From Dasania marina DSM 21967 (lineage in GTDB: Bacteria > Pseudomonadota > Gammaproteobacteria > Pseudomonadales > Dasaniaceae): DNA of 64,000 nt. Below, one piece after another: positions 17,903 to 26,731 of this stretch. Positions within the stretch are counted from its first letter, which is position 1. Each line of letters begins with the position of its first letter. The stretch spans positions 62,001-126,000 of the forward strand of contig NZ_KB891575.1 of the NCBI RefSeq assembly GCF_000373485.1, read 5' to 3'. The translations under genes were made by a program, and so were the position numbers. Below the pieces are notes generated by a model. It saw nothing but the letters and a program-made list of their open reading frames with translations, did not search any database and was not told the DNA's origin.

Positions 17903-19486
17903 ATGAGTAATAAAATCATAAAACTTATTGATCAAGGCCTATTAGAGGAAGCCCTAAGCCAGCTACAAGTTGCCCTGAAAAATAACCCCGGCAATGACGG
18001 CCTGTGGTTTTTAACCACTATTGTGTATGAAAGAATGAATGACCTGAGCAAGGCTTATTTTTGCCTAGAGTCAGCCCTAGCCTTACAAGCCAACAACACA
18101 CACTACCTAGCCTACCAAGCGAAACTACTCAGCCATGGCAACGGTATTATTGCTATTTCATGCCACGCATTAAGCATGGCAAAAGAGATAGTCGACAAAC
18201 TCGAGATCGCACAGATAGACACGCCAGAAACCCTAGTGATTATCGCTACGGTATACCGCAAGTTAAAAGACTTTGATCGCGCCTTAACGTGCTATGAAAA
18301 AGCCCTTAGTCACAGTAACCAGCAAAAGCCTATCAAAAACATACACAACGACTTAGCCGTGGTGTACCAGCTCTACAATCACAACCAACGGGCGCTTGAG
18401 CATTTTAATGCTGCTATCTCGAATAATACGCAGGATTACATGGCTTTTTGGCAGCTTAGCCAACTAACACTTGAGCAGCCTGAGAAAACCATCACACACA
18501 TAAATAAAGTACTAGATCGTTATAGTGACGACACTAATGCACAAATCTACTTACATTACGCCCTTGCCAGAATTAAAGAAAAGCAACAAGACTATGCCGC
18601 TAGCTTCAAGCACTTACAGCAAGGCAGCCTAGCCTATAAAAAAATACACCCTTATAAGGTTGATGAAGACTTAGCCTATTTCAAACAACTGGCACACAGT
18701 TATACACAAGATTTTTTAGCCCACAGCAGCGCCGGTGATACGCCAGCAGCTTGCCCTATCTTTATTGTCGGCCTACCTCGCACCGGCACTACGTTGGTAG
18801 AGCAAATTATTAATGGCAGCCCGCAAGTGAGCAGCGCCGGCGAGCTACTACACTTTAACCGTTTCTTTGAAGCTGCCTGCAGCCAACGCAACCCCAGCCA
18901 AACTGGCCTAGCGCGATACCAGCATTTAGAGTCGCTAGACTACGACCAATTAGGCCAATTATATTTACAAAGCTGTGCGCCTTTAACGGGCGACACACCC
19001 TACTTTATAGACAAATACCCCTTTAACTTTATGCTCGTAGGCGCTATTGCCAAAGCTATACCGCAGGCTAAATTTGTACATATACAGCGTAACCCTATGG
19101 ACGCCTGCTTTAGCAACTTCAAACATCTGTTTCGTTTTAACTCGGCTAACTACAGTTACTCACTAGAGGACTTAGGGCGCTACTACCTAGGCTATCAAGC
19201 GCTCACCGACCACTGGCAGCAATGCCTACCCAATAGTTTTTACACCCTAAGCTACGATGACTTAGTTAGTGATCCTGTAACGCAAAGCCAGGCCTTAATG
19301 CAATTTTTAGGCTTAGAGTGGCACCCCGAATTACTAGACTTTCATCTATCCAAGCAGGCGGTCTCTACCCCCAGTGCAGCGCAGGTAAAACAAAAAATAT
19401 ATCGCAGCAGCCAGCAACACTGGCGGCATTACGAAAAAGAGCTAACGCCTTTAGCGAATTTTTTTGAAGAATCAATAACGCACTAA
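17903..19486 (+). CDS. TPR-repeat sulfotransferase
   Basis: 527 residues in two parts. The N-terminal ~260 residues are helical TPR-like repeats (for example DFDRALTCYEKAL near 123-135 and NQRALEHFNAAI near 161-172). The C-terminal part is a PAPS-dependent sulfotransferase. It has the 5'-phosphosulfate loop PIFIVGLPRTGTTLVEQ (about 285-301), the conserved GELLHF, and a 3'-phosphate motif HIQRNPMDACFSNF. It moves sulfate from PAPS to a hydroxyl or amine. TPR-sulfotransferases of this type are common in marine proteobacteria and their acceptors are mostly unknown. It is transcribed alone with a strong hairpin behind it. There is no signal peptide, so it is cytoplasmic. Confidence 0.88.
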   Translation: MSNKIIKLIDQGLLEEALSQLQVALKNNPGNDGLWFLTTIVYERMNDLSKAYFCLESALALQANNTHYLAYQAKLLSHGNGIIAISCHALSMAKEIVDKLEIAQIDTPETLVIIATVYRKLKDFDRALTCYEKALSHSNQQKPIKNIHNDLAVVYQLYNHNQRALEHFNAAISNNTQDYMAFWQLSQLTLEQPEKTITHINKVLDRYSDDTNAQIYLHYALARIKEKQQDYAASFKHLQQGSLAYKKIHPYKVDEDLAYFKQLAHSYTQDFLAHSSAGDTPAACPIFIVGLPRTGTTLVEQIINGSPQVSSAGELLHFNRFFEAACSQRNPSQTGLARYQHLESLDYDQLGQLYLQSCAPLTGDTPYFIDKYPFNFMLVGAIAKAIPQAKFVHIQRNPMDACFSNFKHLFRFNSANYSYSLEDLGRYYLGYQALTDHWQQCLPNSFYTLSYDDLVSDPVTQSQALMQFLGLEWHPELLDFHLSKQAVSTPSAAQVKQKIYRSSQQHWRHYEKELTPLANFFEESITH

Positions 19487-19528
19487 AACAACTGAGTTAA
19501 AACTTTATATAGAAAGCGTGATATCTCA

Positions 19529-19568
19529 GTGCGTAAGGCGTTTTCTGGCAAGAAAGCGCCTTACGCAC
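19529..19568 (+). terminator. Hairpin after the TPR-sulfotransferase
   Basis: Perfect 12-bp stem GTGCGTAAGGCG (19529-19540) with its complement at 19557-19568, extendable through the TTTTC/GAAAG loop edges. It lies 43 bp after the stop. A T-run is lacking on the plus strand, so it may act partly as an mRNA 3' stabiliser. Confidence 0.6.
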
Positions 19569-19620
19569 ATACAATAAAAAACTACTCCCCCTGTTAGCCC
19601 GTTGAAGCCAAATAAAAAAA

Positions 19621-19649
19621 GGCCCATAAGCACAATGTACTTATGAGCC
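19621..19649 (-). terminator. Rho-independent terminator of the aminotransferase
   Basis: GGCCCATAAG (19621-19630) pairs with CTTATGAGCC (19640-19649) with one mismatch. On the minus strand T7 follows, 20 bp after the aminotransferase stop. Confidence 0.85.
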
Positions 19650-19668
19650 TAACGGACCTTAATCTTTT

Positions 19669-21081
19669 CTAGCCCTTCCACAAACCTTCGCTGATCAGCT
19701 CATCCTGCACATCACAAATTCCTTTGTGTAAGGTATTCACTATGGTATCCACCTCTTGCACACTTAAGATTAACGGCGGTGACATAATGTTTTTATGGGC
19801 CAAGGGGCGTATTAACACACCGGCTTGTTCACACTTGGCGGCTATGCGGTTACCTATCTCGGCTTCGGCAGGTAGTAGCTCTTTAGTTTCTTTATTAGCA
19901 ACGTTTTCTACGCACATCATAAAGTGGCTACCGCGCACATCACCCACTATAGGCAGGGTAGATATCTTTTCTTTCAGTTGGTTTTCAAAATACTTACCGA
20001 CTTTTTTAACATGGCCGCATAAATCCATGCGTTCCATAATCTCTATATTTTTTAAACCGACTGCGCAGCTAACCGGGTGACCAGAGTAGGTAAAGCCGTG
20101 GGTAAACATGGCTCCCTTAGCTTGTGGCACACTAATGACATCGTAAATTTCATCAGAGATTAAATTGGCAGATAGTGGAATATAACCCGAGGTTAAACCC
20201 TTGGCACAGGTAATAATGTCTGGCTGAAAACCAAATATAGTCTCAGAGCTAAACATTTCGCCCAAGCGACCAAAGGCGGTAACCACCTCATCCGACACCA
20301 AAAACACTTGATACTTTTTACACACGTCGGCAATGCGTTTGTGGTAGCCCTCGGGTGGCACTAATACACCACCGGCACCCGCTATAGGCTCGGCGAAGAA
20401 AGCGGCAACCCGCTCGGGGCCTATGGCTAGGATTTTTTGCTCTAGCTCATCCACCAAAAAGTCACAGAACTCAGCCTCTGTCATACCATCGGGGCGACGG
20501 TAAACGTCGGGCGCCGATACCCGGTGTACTAAGTCAGGGGCTAAATCAAAGCCTATGTGATCGAACTCAACGCCGGTTAAGCTCATCGCCAAATAGGTGC
20601 TACCGTGATAGCCATCGGTGCGGGTAATAATTTGTTTTTTGTCTTTTTTACCTAGGCGGTTAAAGTAAAAATGGATCATGCGCACGGCGGTGTCATTAGA
20701 CATAGAGCCGCCGGTACCAAAAAATACATGATTTAGATTACTGGGAGCTAATGAGACTAACTTTTCTGCCAACTCAGCAGCAGGCGGTGTGGTCAGGTGA
20801 CCAAAGCTGGAGTAATAGGGGATGCGGCGTGTTTGCTCGGCCATGGCCTCGCCCATTTCCGCATTGGCGTAACCTATGTTTACACACCAAAGCCCAGCGA
20901 TGCCGTCTAGATACTTATTACCTTCGGTATCATACACATAGGCGCCTTCTGACTCCGCCATAATTAAAGAGCCTTCGTCTTTAAAGGTGGAAAAGTCGGT
21001 AAAGGGGTGCATATTGTGTTTTATGTCTTTGGCATGCAGCTCGCTGGTTTGATACTTAGAGAAGTCTTTCAATTGTGTCAC
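19669..21081 (-). CDS. Class III (omega) PLP aminotransferase
   Basis: 470 residues of fold-type I class III aminotransferase, resembling the putrescine/taurine/beta-alanine-pyruvate group (AGLWCVNIGY near 62-71, DGYHGSTYLAMSLTG near 156-170). PLP contacts are Asp264 (VSDEV) and the Schiff-base lysine Lys294 (CAKGLTSGY). The usual GSEAND-type phosphate loop reads GGSMSND here. It moves an amino group from a terminal amine to pyruvate or another keto acid. The substrate cannot be fixed from sequence; polyamine-like amines are one option given the deacetylase at 751. It is divergent from the LysR at 21285. Its promoter carries copy C of the 43-bp element, the same element as on the Rieske and ferredoxin-reductase genes. 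Confidence 0.92.
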   Translation of the reverse strand: MTQLKDFSKYQTSELHAKDIKHNMHPFTDFSTFKDEGSLIMAESEGAYVYDTEGNKYLDGIAGLWCVNIGYANAEMGEAMAEQTRRIPYYSSFGHLTTPPAAELAEKLVSLAPSNLNHVFFGTGGSMSNDTAVRMIHFYFNRLGKKDKKQIITRTDGYHGSTYLAMSLTGVEFDHIGFDLAPDLVHRVSAPDVYRRPDGMTEAEFCDFLVDELEQKILAIGPERVAAFFAEPIAGAGGVLVPPEGYHKRIADVCKKYQVFLVSDEVVTAFGRLGEMFSSETIFGFQPDIITCAKGLTSGYIPLSANLISDEIYDVISVPQAKGAMFTHGFTYSGHPVSCAVGLKNIEIMERMDLCGHVKKVGKYFENQLKEKISTLPIVGDVRGSHFMMCVENVANKETKELLPAEAEIGNRIAAKCEQAGVLIRPLAHKNIMSPPLILSVQEVDTIVNTLHKGICDVQDELISEGLWKG

Positions 21082-21168
21082 CTAGTATGGGTTAATCATC
21101 ATCTGTCGCCCTTATTTCACAGTATGGAAGTAAGGTTTATGCTCGAGTGTGAATACTGCCGCTAAATC

Positions 21169-21211
21169 TGTAAAATATTAAATATCATTACGATAGATAA
21201 CTTTTTATTAT
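21169..21211 (-). promoter_or_regulatory. LysR-type element, copy C
   Basis: Read on the minus strand: left arm ATAATAAAAAGTTATC, 13 variable bases, right arm TTTAATATTTTACA. It points to the aminotransferase, whose start is 88 nt past the right arm. The core also fits ATC-N9-GAT, a classical LysR pattern. Confidence 0.75.
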
Positions 21212-21284
21212 GCAGGCCGACTAGCTAAATCCTTCAATAGATAATATTCTTTGATCATATTCGCCTAAGAAATAACTAAATATT

Positions 21285-22181
21285 ATGAAATTTACCCTAA
21301 AACAATTACGTTATTTCCTCGCTGTTGCGGAACACGGCAACGTCACTGTCGCCAGTGAGCATCTGTTTGTATCCCAACCCGCCATCTCTAACGCTATCAA
21401 TCAGTTGGAAGAATATTTCGGCGTGCAGTTGCTAATACGTCACCACGCCAAAGGGGTATCACTCACCCAAGCCGGCAGTGATTTATTAATTGAGGCCGGC
21501 CAACTGATACGCCACGCAGAAGAAGTGCAAAGCCATATTAAGGAACACAGCGAGTCGTTAATCGGGGCCATCAATTTAGGTTGTTTTGTCACCTTGGCAC
21601 CGCTGTATATTCCCAAGCTGATCAACCGGTTTAATGAAATTTATCCCGATGTTAGTTTTGCACTGAATGAAGGTAATATAGAAGAAATCAGCCAATCCCT
21701 GCTCTCGGGTAAAACCGAACTGGCTTTTGTGTATGACTTAGGGCTTAGCGATAGGATAGCAATACACGAGTTAGCGCAGCTCACCCCCAAGGTGATACTG
21801 CCTTCAGACCATAGGCTCGCCAAGAAAAAAACCTTAACGTTTAAAGACTTAGAACACGAACCCATGGTGCTGCTGGACCTGCCTCACAGCCGCGAATACT
21901 TTCAATCGCTGTTTGACGGCCACGGTTTTAAACCGCTGATTCGCCACCGCACTGGCAGCTTTGAATTAGTGCGAAGTTTAGTGGGTAATGGCTACGGTTA
22001 TTCGATAGTAAACCTATCGCCGCAAACCAATATTTGTTACGACGGCTCTAGCATAGTCACCATTCCTTTGGCTGAAGATGCTAGACCCTTATCGTTGGTG
22101 GTAGCCAGAGCAGCCAATGTGCGCCTGCCTAAGCGTTCAGAAGTATTCTTGGATTTCTGCAAGGCTAATTTTCAGATATAA
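21285..22181 (+). CDS. LysR-family transcriptional regulator (paralog 2)
   Basis: 298 residues. The N-terminal winged helix (LKQLRYFLAVAEHGNVTVAS, then VSQPAISNAINQLEE) and the effector-binding domain (INLGCFVTLAPLYIPKL...) are near-copies of those in the LysR at 5401-6300. The recognition helices are almost the same, in line with the same 43-bp element being found by both genes. It is divergent from the class III aminotransferase, its likely target. It ends 7 bp before the stop of the convergent GGDEF-EAL gene. Confidence 0.93.
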   Translation: MKFTLKQLRYFLAVAEHGNVTVASEHLFVSQPAISNAINQLEEYFGVQLLIRHHAKGVSLTQAGSDLLIEAGQLIRHAEEVQSHIKEHSESLIGAINLGCFVTLAPLYIPKLINRFNEIYPDVSFALNEGNIEEISQSLLSGKTELAFVYDLGLSDRIAIHELAQLTPKVILPSDHRLAKKKTLTFKDLEHEPMVLLDLPHSREYFQSLFDGHGFKPLIRHRTGSFELVRSLVGNGYGYSIVNLSPQTNICYDGSSIVTIPLAEDARPLSLVVARAANVRLPKRSEVFLDFCKANFQI

Positions 22182-22188
22182 ACCTAGC

Positions 22189-25188
22189 TTAACCTGCAGT
22201 TTTTTTAACGTGCTCTGCAGGGTTTAGGCTCAAAAACTCACTCAGCGATTCAAAACTACAGGGCTTAGCGTACAAAAACCCTTGGTAATATTCGCAGCCG
22301 TGGCTCTTTAATATATCTTCCTGCTGTTTATCCTCTACACCTTCCGCAATTACATCAAGGCTCAGGCTATGGGCCATGTCGATAACTGCTGTCGCTAAAT
22401 CACAGTCATGGCTATCGGTATGTATATGCTCAACGAAAGATCGGTCAATTTTTATATTATCAATGGGCAAACGCTTTAAGTACCCTAACGAGGAATAGCC
22501 GGTACCAAAGTCATCAATCGATATCGTCACCCCTAGTGTGCGGATTTTTTCCAGTAACTCTACCGATCTGTCTATATCGTTAATTAACATACTTTCAGTA
22601 ATTTCTAACACCAAATACTTACCCTCAACATCCGCTGTCGCTAGCGCCCCTGAAACCTTCTCCACAAAATTAAGGGCATTGAATTGATTGGCGGAGATAT
22701 TCACAGACATTTTTAAATGCGGCTGCTGTTGCTGCATTCTTTTTAAATCTTTACAGGCTACCAACAATACCCAAGCACCGATATCATTAATAAGCCCTAT
22801 ATCTTCAGCAATAGGGATAAACGCTAAGGGCTCTATTAAACCCTTCTCGGGATGCTGCCAACGTATTAATGCCTCTACCGAGTTAATGGCTTGGGTTTTG
22901 GCGTTAATAATGGGTTGGTACTCTATAAAAAACTGATCTTGCGCTAATGCCTGTCGCAAATCATGCTCTAAACCCAAGCGCTCTTTACTAAAGATATCCA
23001 AGTTTTTATGGTAAAACTCGTAGGAGTTTCTACCTTTTGTTTTTGCGTTATACATGGCCATATCAGCCATTTTCATCAACTGCGAGCCTTCTTCGCCATC
23101 GGCAGGAAACAAACTCACACCAATACTGGTGGTAACACTAATGGTTTCACCCTCAATAATAATGGGCGCACGTATGGCTGTTATCAATTTTTTAGCTATG
23201 CTGGACACAGTATTTTTATCAAGCACATCGTTTAGCAATATCGTGAATTCATCACCACCTAATCTCGCAACTGTATCACCCTCGCCCACGCAACTTTCCA
23301 AGCGCTTAGCGACAATCTTAAGTAGTTTATCGCCTACCTCATGACCCAGTGTGTCATTAATAAGTTTAAATCTATCTAAATCTAAAAATAATACCGCCAA
23401 TTGATTGTCATGACGCTGCGCTGCTAACAAGCTCTGCTCTAAGCGCTCTTTGTATAAACGCCTATTGACTAAACCGGTTAACGCATCATAAAAAGCCATG
23501 CGCTCCATCTCTTTATGGGCGGCTTTTAGCTCACTGACATCATCGCAGACCACGACATATTCACTAGTGGTACTATCGGCAATTTTTACCGGTGAAACAG
23601 TGGCGGACACCCATTGCTTTTCACCTTTCTCGCTAACTATCTCTAACTCGCCGCGCCAGTATTTTTTCTTATTAATAGCCGTTAATAAGTGAAAAAGCTC
23701 TGCCGATGACTCACTAGCCACCGCCATATCCCTTAAACTAACACCCTGCAAAGTAGGACCTTCAGCAGAGAACAAATCACCCGCCTTGTGATTGGCGTAG
23801 ACTATATCTAGGGTGTCATTAACGACTAACAGCGCTGAACTTGAGCTTTCTACCGCACGCGACAACCTCTTAAGCTGATAGCCGGCCTGTCGAGTTTTTT
23901 GGTTAATCAAGCACTGTGATATTTGCTCAGTAACTTCACCAATAAAAGCCTCTTCATCTTTCTGCCACTCTTTATATACGTGAGAGTCTACAGTCAAAAC
24001 GCCGACTAATAATCCTTCTATGCGTATACCAGCGTCCACCGATGAAACAACAGTTTGATCAATCATGGCTATTGTTGCCAGCTCATTGTAACGCGAGTCC
24101 TCCTTCACATTACTAGAGGTAATTGTTCTATCTCTAACCAAGGCATTTCTATAAACAGGTACGTCTTTTAACGATAAATCAAAATTACCACTCTTATCTA
24201 GAATGCTATTTTCCTTATAGCCATAAGAGGATCGGTTAACCAAAATATCCGTCTGTTCATCAATCAAGCCTATATACACGCTACAATTCAACAAACGGCC
24301 AACTTGCGTACAAATAAAATCAAAAGCCGGCTCTACCTTGCCGGCCACAATAGAAGGATTCCCAATAATAGCCATAATTGCTTTTTGTTGCTCGGCCACT
24401 CTTTTCTTTTGATCTAGAATCTGCTGCTTTAATTCTCTATTATTATTGTTAGTTAACACCCGCGACACCAGATCTGCTAGCTGCGTATGAAAACTAATCT
24501 CGTCTGTTTGCCATTGCCTGGGCTTAATATCCTCACTAGAAATAATTCCAACTATTTCGCCTTCAAAAGAAATATGCGTATCTATGGTGGCTTCTATCTG
24601 CCATCTCTCGCGCTCTTCATCAAATTCTTGCTCGTCGTCATTAACAGAAGAGTCACTAATAACACTACGCTGGCCATCAAATTTGGCAAACCATTCGGGA
24701 AACTGCTCTTGGTTATAGTGATCTTCTGGTTCGTGATTATCTTTACTAAGCACATATTCATCGATGGCTTCTAAATAATCCCTGTTATCGTTTAGCAACC
24801 AAATACCGGTATATTCGTTTTGAAAAACTTTTGCCGCAGTTACACAAATCAGCTCAATAGCGGCATTTACATGCCCTTTATTTATATCGTCATGCTTGCC
24901 TAAAAATCGCAAAGCCTCATTTTGCTTTACCACTCTTTGCTGTAAGGATTGCTGCGGCACACCACACTCTGGCAGCGCAGGTTTATGGCTTTGTAACTCT
25001 AAAAACTGGCTCATTCTCTTTAACTCAATATCACTAAGAGAAGGCTTACCACTCTCAAAGTCTTTTATCTTGGTTTCAGCAATATCAATACATGCTGACA
25101 GCTCAGCAACACTCATCGGTACCGACAAACGTAAAGCTCGCAGGGCATGGCTGAGGTAATTAATATGAACAGTATCTGAATTCGGCAT
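22189..25188 (-). CDS. XRE-GAF-GAF-PAS-GGDEF-EAL cyclic-di-GMP protein
   Basis: 999 residues. The order is: a Cro/XRE-like helix-turn-helix at about 8-66 (SVAELSACIDIAETKIKDFESGK), GAF-like domains at about 90-245 and 270-430, and a PAS at about 440-555. A GGDEF diguanylate cyclase follows (intact GGDEF at 644-648), then an EAL phosphodiesterase (EAL at 772-774, followed by IRWQHP). Both catalytic signatures are intact, so it could make or break cyclic-di-GMP. There is no transmembrane segment, so it is a cytoplasmic sensor. The N-terminal DNA-binding-like domain is unusual for this class and recurs in the protein at 57653-61780. It converges with the LysR at 21285. The input signal is unknown. 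Confidence 0.92.
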   Translation of the reverse strand: MPNSDTVHINYLSHALRALRLSVPMSVAELSACIDIAETKIKDFESGKPSLSDIELKRMSQFLELQSHKPALPECGVPQQSLQQRVVKQNEALRFLGKHDDINKGHVNAAIELICVTAAKVFQNEYTGIWLLNDNRDYLEAIDEYVLSKDNHEPEDHYNQEQFPEWFAKFDGQRSVISDSSVNDDEQEFDEERERWQIEATIDTHISFEGEIVGIISSEDIKPRQWQTDEISFHTQLADLVSRVLTNNNNRELKQQILDQKKRVAEQQKAIMAIIGNPSIVAGKVEPAFDFICTQVGRLLNCSVYIGLIDEQTDILVNRSSYGYKENSILDKSGNFDLSLKDVPVYRNALVRDRTITSSNVKEDSRYNELATIAMIDQTVVSSVDAGIRIEGLLVGVLTVDSHVYKEWQKDEEAFIGEVTEQISQCLINQKTRQAGYQLKRLSRAVESSSSALLVVNDTLDIVYANHKAGDLFSAEGPTLQGVSLRDMAVASESSAELFHLLTAINKKKYWRGELEIVSEKGEKQWVSATVSPVKIADSTTSEYVVVCDDVSELKAAHKEMERMAFYDALTGLVNRRLYKERLEQSLLAAQRHDNQLAVLFLDLDRFKLINDTLGHEVGDKLLKIVAKRLESCVGEGDTVARLGGDEFTILLNDVLDKNTVSSIAKKLITAIRAPIIIEGETISVTTSIGVSLFPADGEEGSQLMKMADMAMYNAKTKGRNSYEFYHKNLDIFSKERLGLEHDLRQALAQDQFFIEYQPIINAKTQAINSVEALIRWQHPEKGLIEPLAFIPIAEDIGLINDIGAWVLLVACKDLKRMQQQQPHLKMSVNISANQFNALNFVEKVSGALATADVEGKYLVLEITESMLINDIDRSVELLEKIRTLGVTISIDDFGTGYSSLGYLKRLPIDNIKIDRSFVEHIHTDSHDCDLATAVIDMAHSLSLDVIAEGVEDKQQEDILKSHGCEYYQGFLYAKPCSFESLSEFLSLNPAEHVKKTAG

Positions 25189-25343
25189 AAAGTGTGTAGG
25201 GAGCGCTCAAACTATGAACAGCTCACCCTTTGTGTGCTGTAAATGATGATTAATGCCTATTAGCTTAGCCTAATTTGTTACATAGATATATTGCCCACCA
25301 AGCAATTAATAGCTGCAACGTGGCCTATTATTCGCCGCATAGC

Positions 25344-26540
25344 TTATTGTGCATCGGCAATCGCGGGGGTGGTCCGCTTCAAAATGGAATAAACAAAAAT
25401 ATAAAGTAAAAACGCCGCAAAGCTACCCAAAGCCCCCATAATCATCACTGATCCATAACCCATATTGGCCGCTAACATGCCGCCAGCCATGCTGGGGCCT
25501 AAGGTTTGGGCAAACCCTTGAGCGGCGGGTACCAAGGCGACATAGCGGCCACTGTGGTCCATATTACTCAAGGTGCCCAGTTGATATATGTCGGTAAACA
25601 ACCACATAAAATTAAACAACATGGTGCCAGCTATATAGCTTAATGCGTTTATACCCGTGGATAGCATCAGCAAGGTTAAGGTCATGCCCGCTAGGGCCGC
25701 AATTAAAGGCTTGGACTGCCCCAACCTGGTGCTTAATGCAGTAGCCGCAAAACAACCTAATAAGGTGCAAATCGTACCGGCTGTTAGCACATTAGCGATA
25801 AAGCTATCACTCAAACCTGCATCTACCCCCGCCCTTTCTATAAACGACCAATAAGAACCTATGGTGATATAAAAACAGGCTACGGCTAACAAGCATAACC
25901 AGGGTAAATAGGCGGGCACTGCCGGGGCTTGCTTAGTACCTTTCTCAACCAAAGCCTGCTCAGCTGCACGCGCAGGTAACCAGCCGATGAAGCACAGCGC
26001 CAACACAAACGAACCAGCAAAAGCCAAGAATATACCATTCACCCCCCAGCGCGCCGACAAGATAGGAAAGGAATACAGCTCTATGGCATTAATCGCCACT
26101 AGGGCAAACATCAAAATACTAAAATTGCGGCCGGTATTATGGCTACCCGCTAAGCTAGCCACTCCCGTGGCATAGCAAATACCGCTGCCAAATCCCGCCA
26201 ATACACGCAAAGAAAATAAAGTTTCAAAATCGTGAAACAGGCTGGCGGCATAATTAGCCAATACCGCTATCACCACCCCCAGCGCCACTAAGTAACGGCG
26301 ATTAACCCTAGCCACCAGCAGTGAGGTAAGTATGGATGAGGCGCACATACCGCCTAAATCCGCCGAGGCCAACCACCCCACCTGCTGAGCACTAAATCCT
26401 AAATTATCCGACAGCGCCCCCACCAACATGGGCATACCCATAAATACGGCATTGCCTATAAAACTAAAGACTATGGCAGCAGTAATGGCCTTGGGGTTAT
26501 CAAACAGAGTAGTATTTTTTTTCATTATTAAATTCAACAT
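25344..26540 (-). CDS. MFS transporter
   Basis: 398 residues with about 12 membrane segments and the subfamily signature ASADLGGMC near residue 60, matching the other short MFS genes in this window. Two starts are possible: ATG at 26540, or the internal ATG at 26525 (MKKNTTLF). Neither has a clear ribosome site. It is divergent from the LuxR-type regulator at 26732 across 191 bp, so that regulator probably controls it. Substrate unknown. Confidence 0.9.
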   Translation of the reverse strand: MLNLIMKKNTTLFDNPKAITAAIVFSFIGNAVFMGMPMLVGALSDNLGFSAQQVGWLASADLGGMCASSILTSLLVARVNRRYLVALGVVIAVLANYAASLFHDFETLFSLRVLAGFGSGICYATGVASLAGSHNTGRNFSILMFALVAINAIELYSFPILSARWGVNGIFLAFAGSFVLALCFIGWLPARAAEQALVEKGTKQAPAVPAYLPWLCLLAVACFYITIGSYWSFIERAGVDAGLSDSFIANVLTAGTICTLLGCFAATALSTRLGQSKPLIAALAGMTLTLLMLSTGINALSYIAGTMLFNFMWLFTDIYQLGTLSNMDHSGRYVALVPAAQGFAQTLGPSMAGGMLAANMGYGSVMIMGALGSFAAFLLYIFVYSILKRTTPAIADAQ

Positions 26541-26731
26541 CTATAGAGTGACGGTTCGCAATAACAGGCTAGCCCGCCAATGTAGAGCTAATGTAGGGAT
26601 AGCGCCAACCCGTGGGTATAACCCCTTAGGGTGAGGTAGCAGCCTTTAGCCTAGGCTTAGGGCAGTGCTATCATCCATACCTAGCTCCCCTATGTAGATT
26701 TAACTCTGAGCCTTAACCCGAGCCCCTAACC

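Noticed and set aside
26621-26634. ACCCCTTAGGGTGA between the MFS and LuxR genes, similar to the ACCCT..AGGGT palindrome at 14981-15000
   Set aside because: The spacer is shorter by two bases and the arms are only four bases, so a shared operator is not supported.
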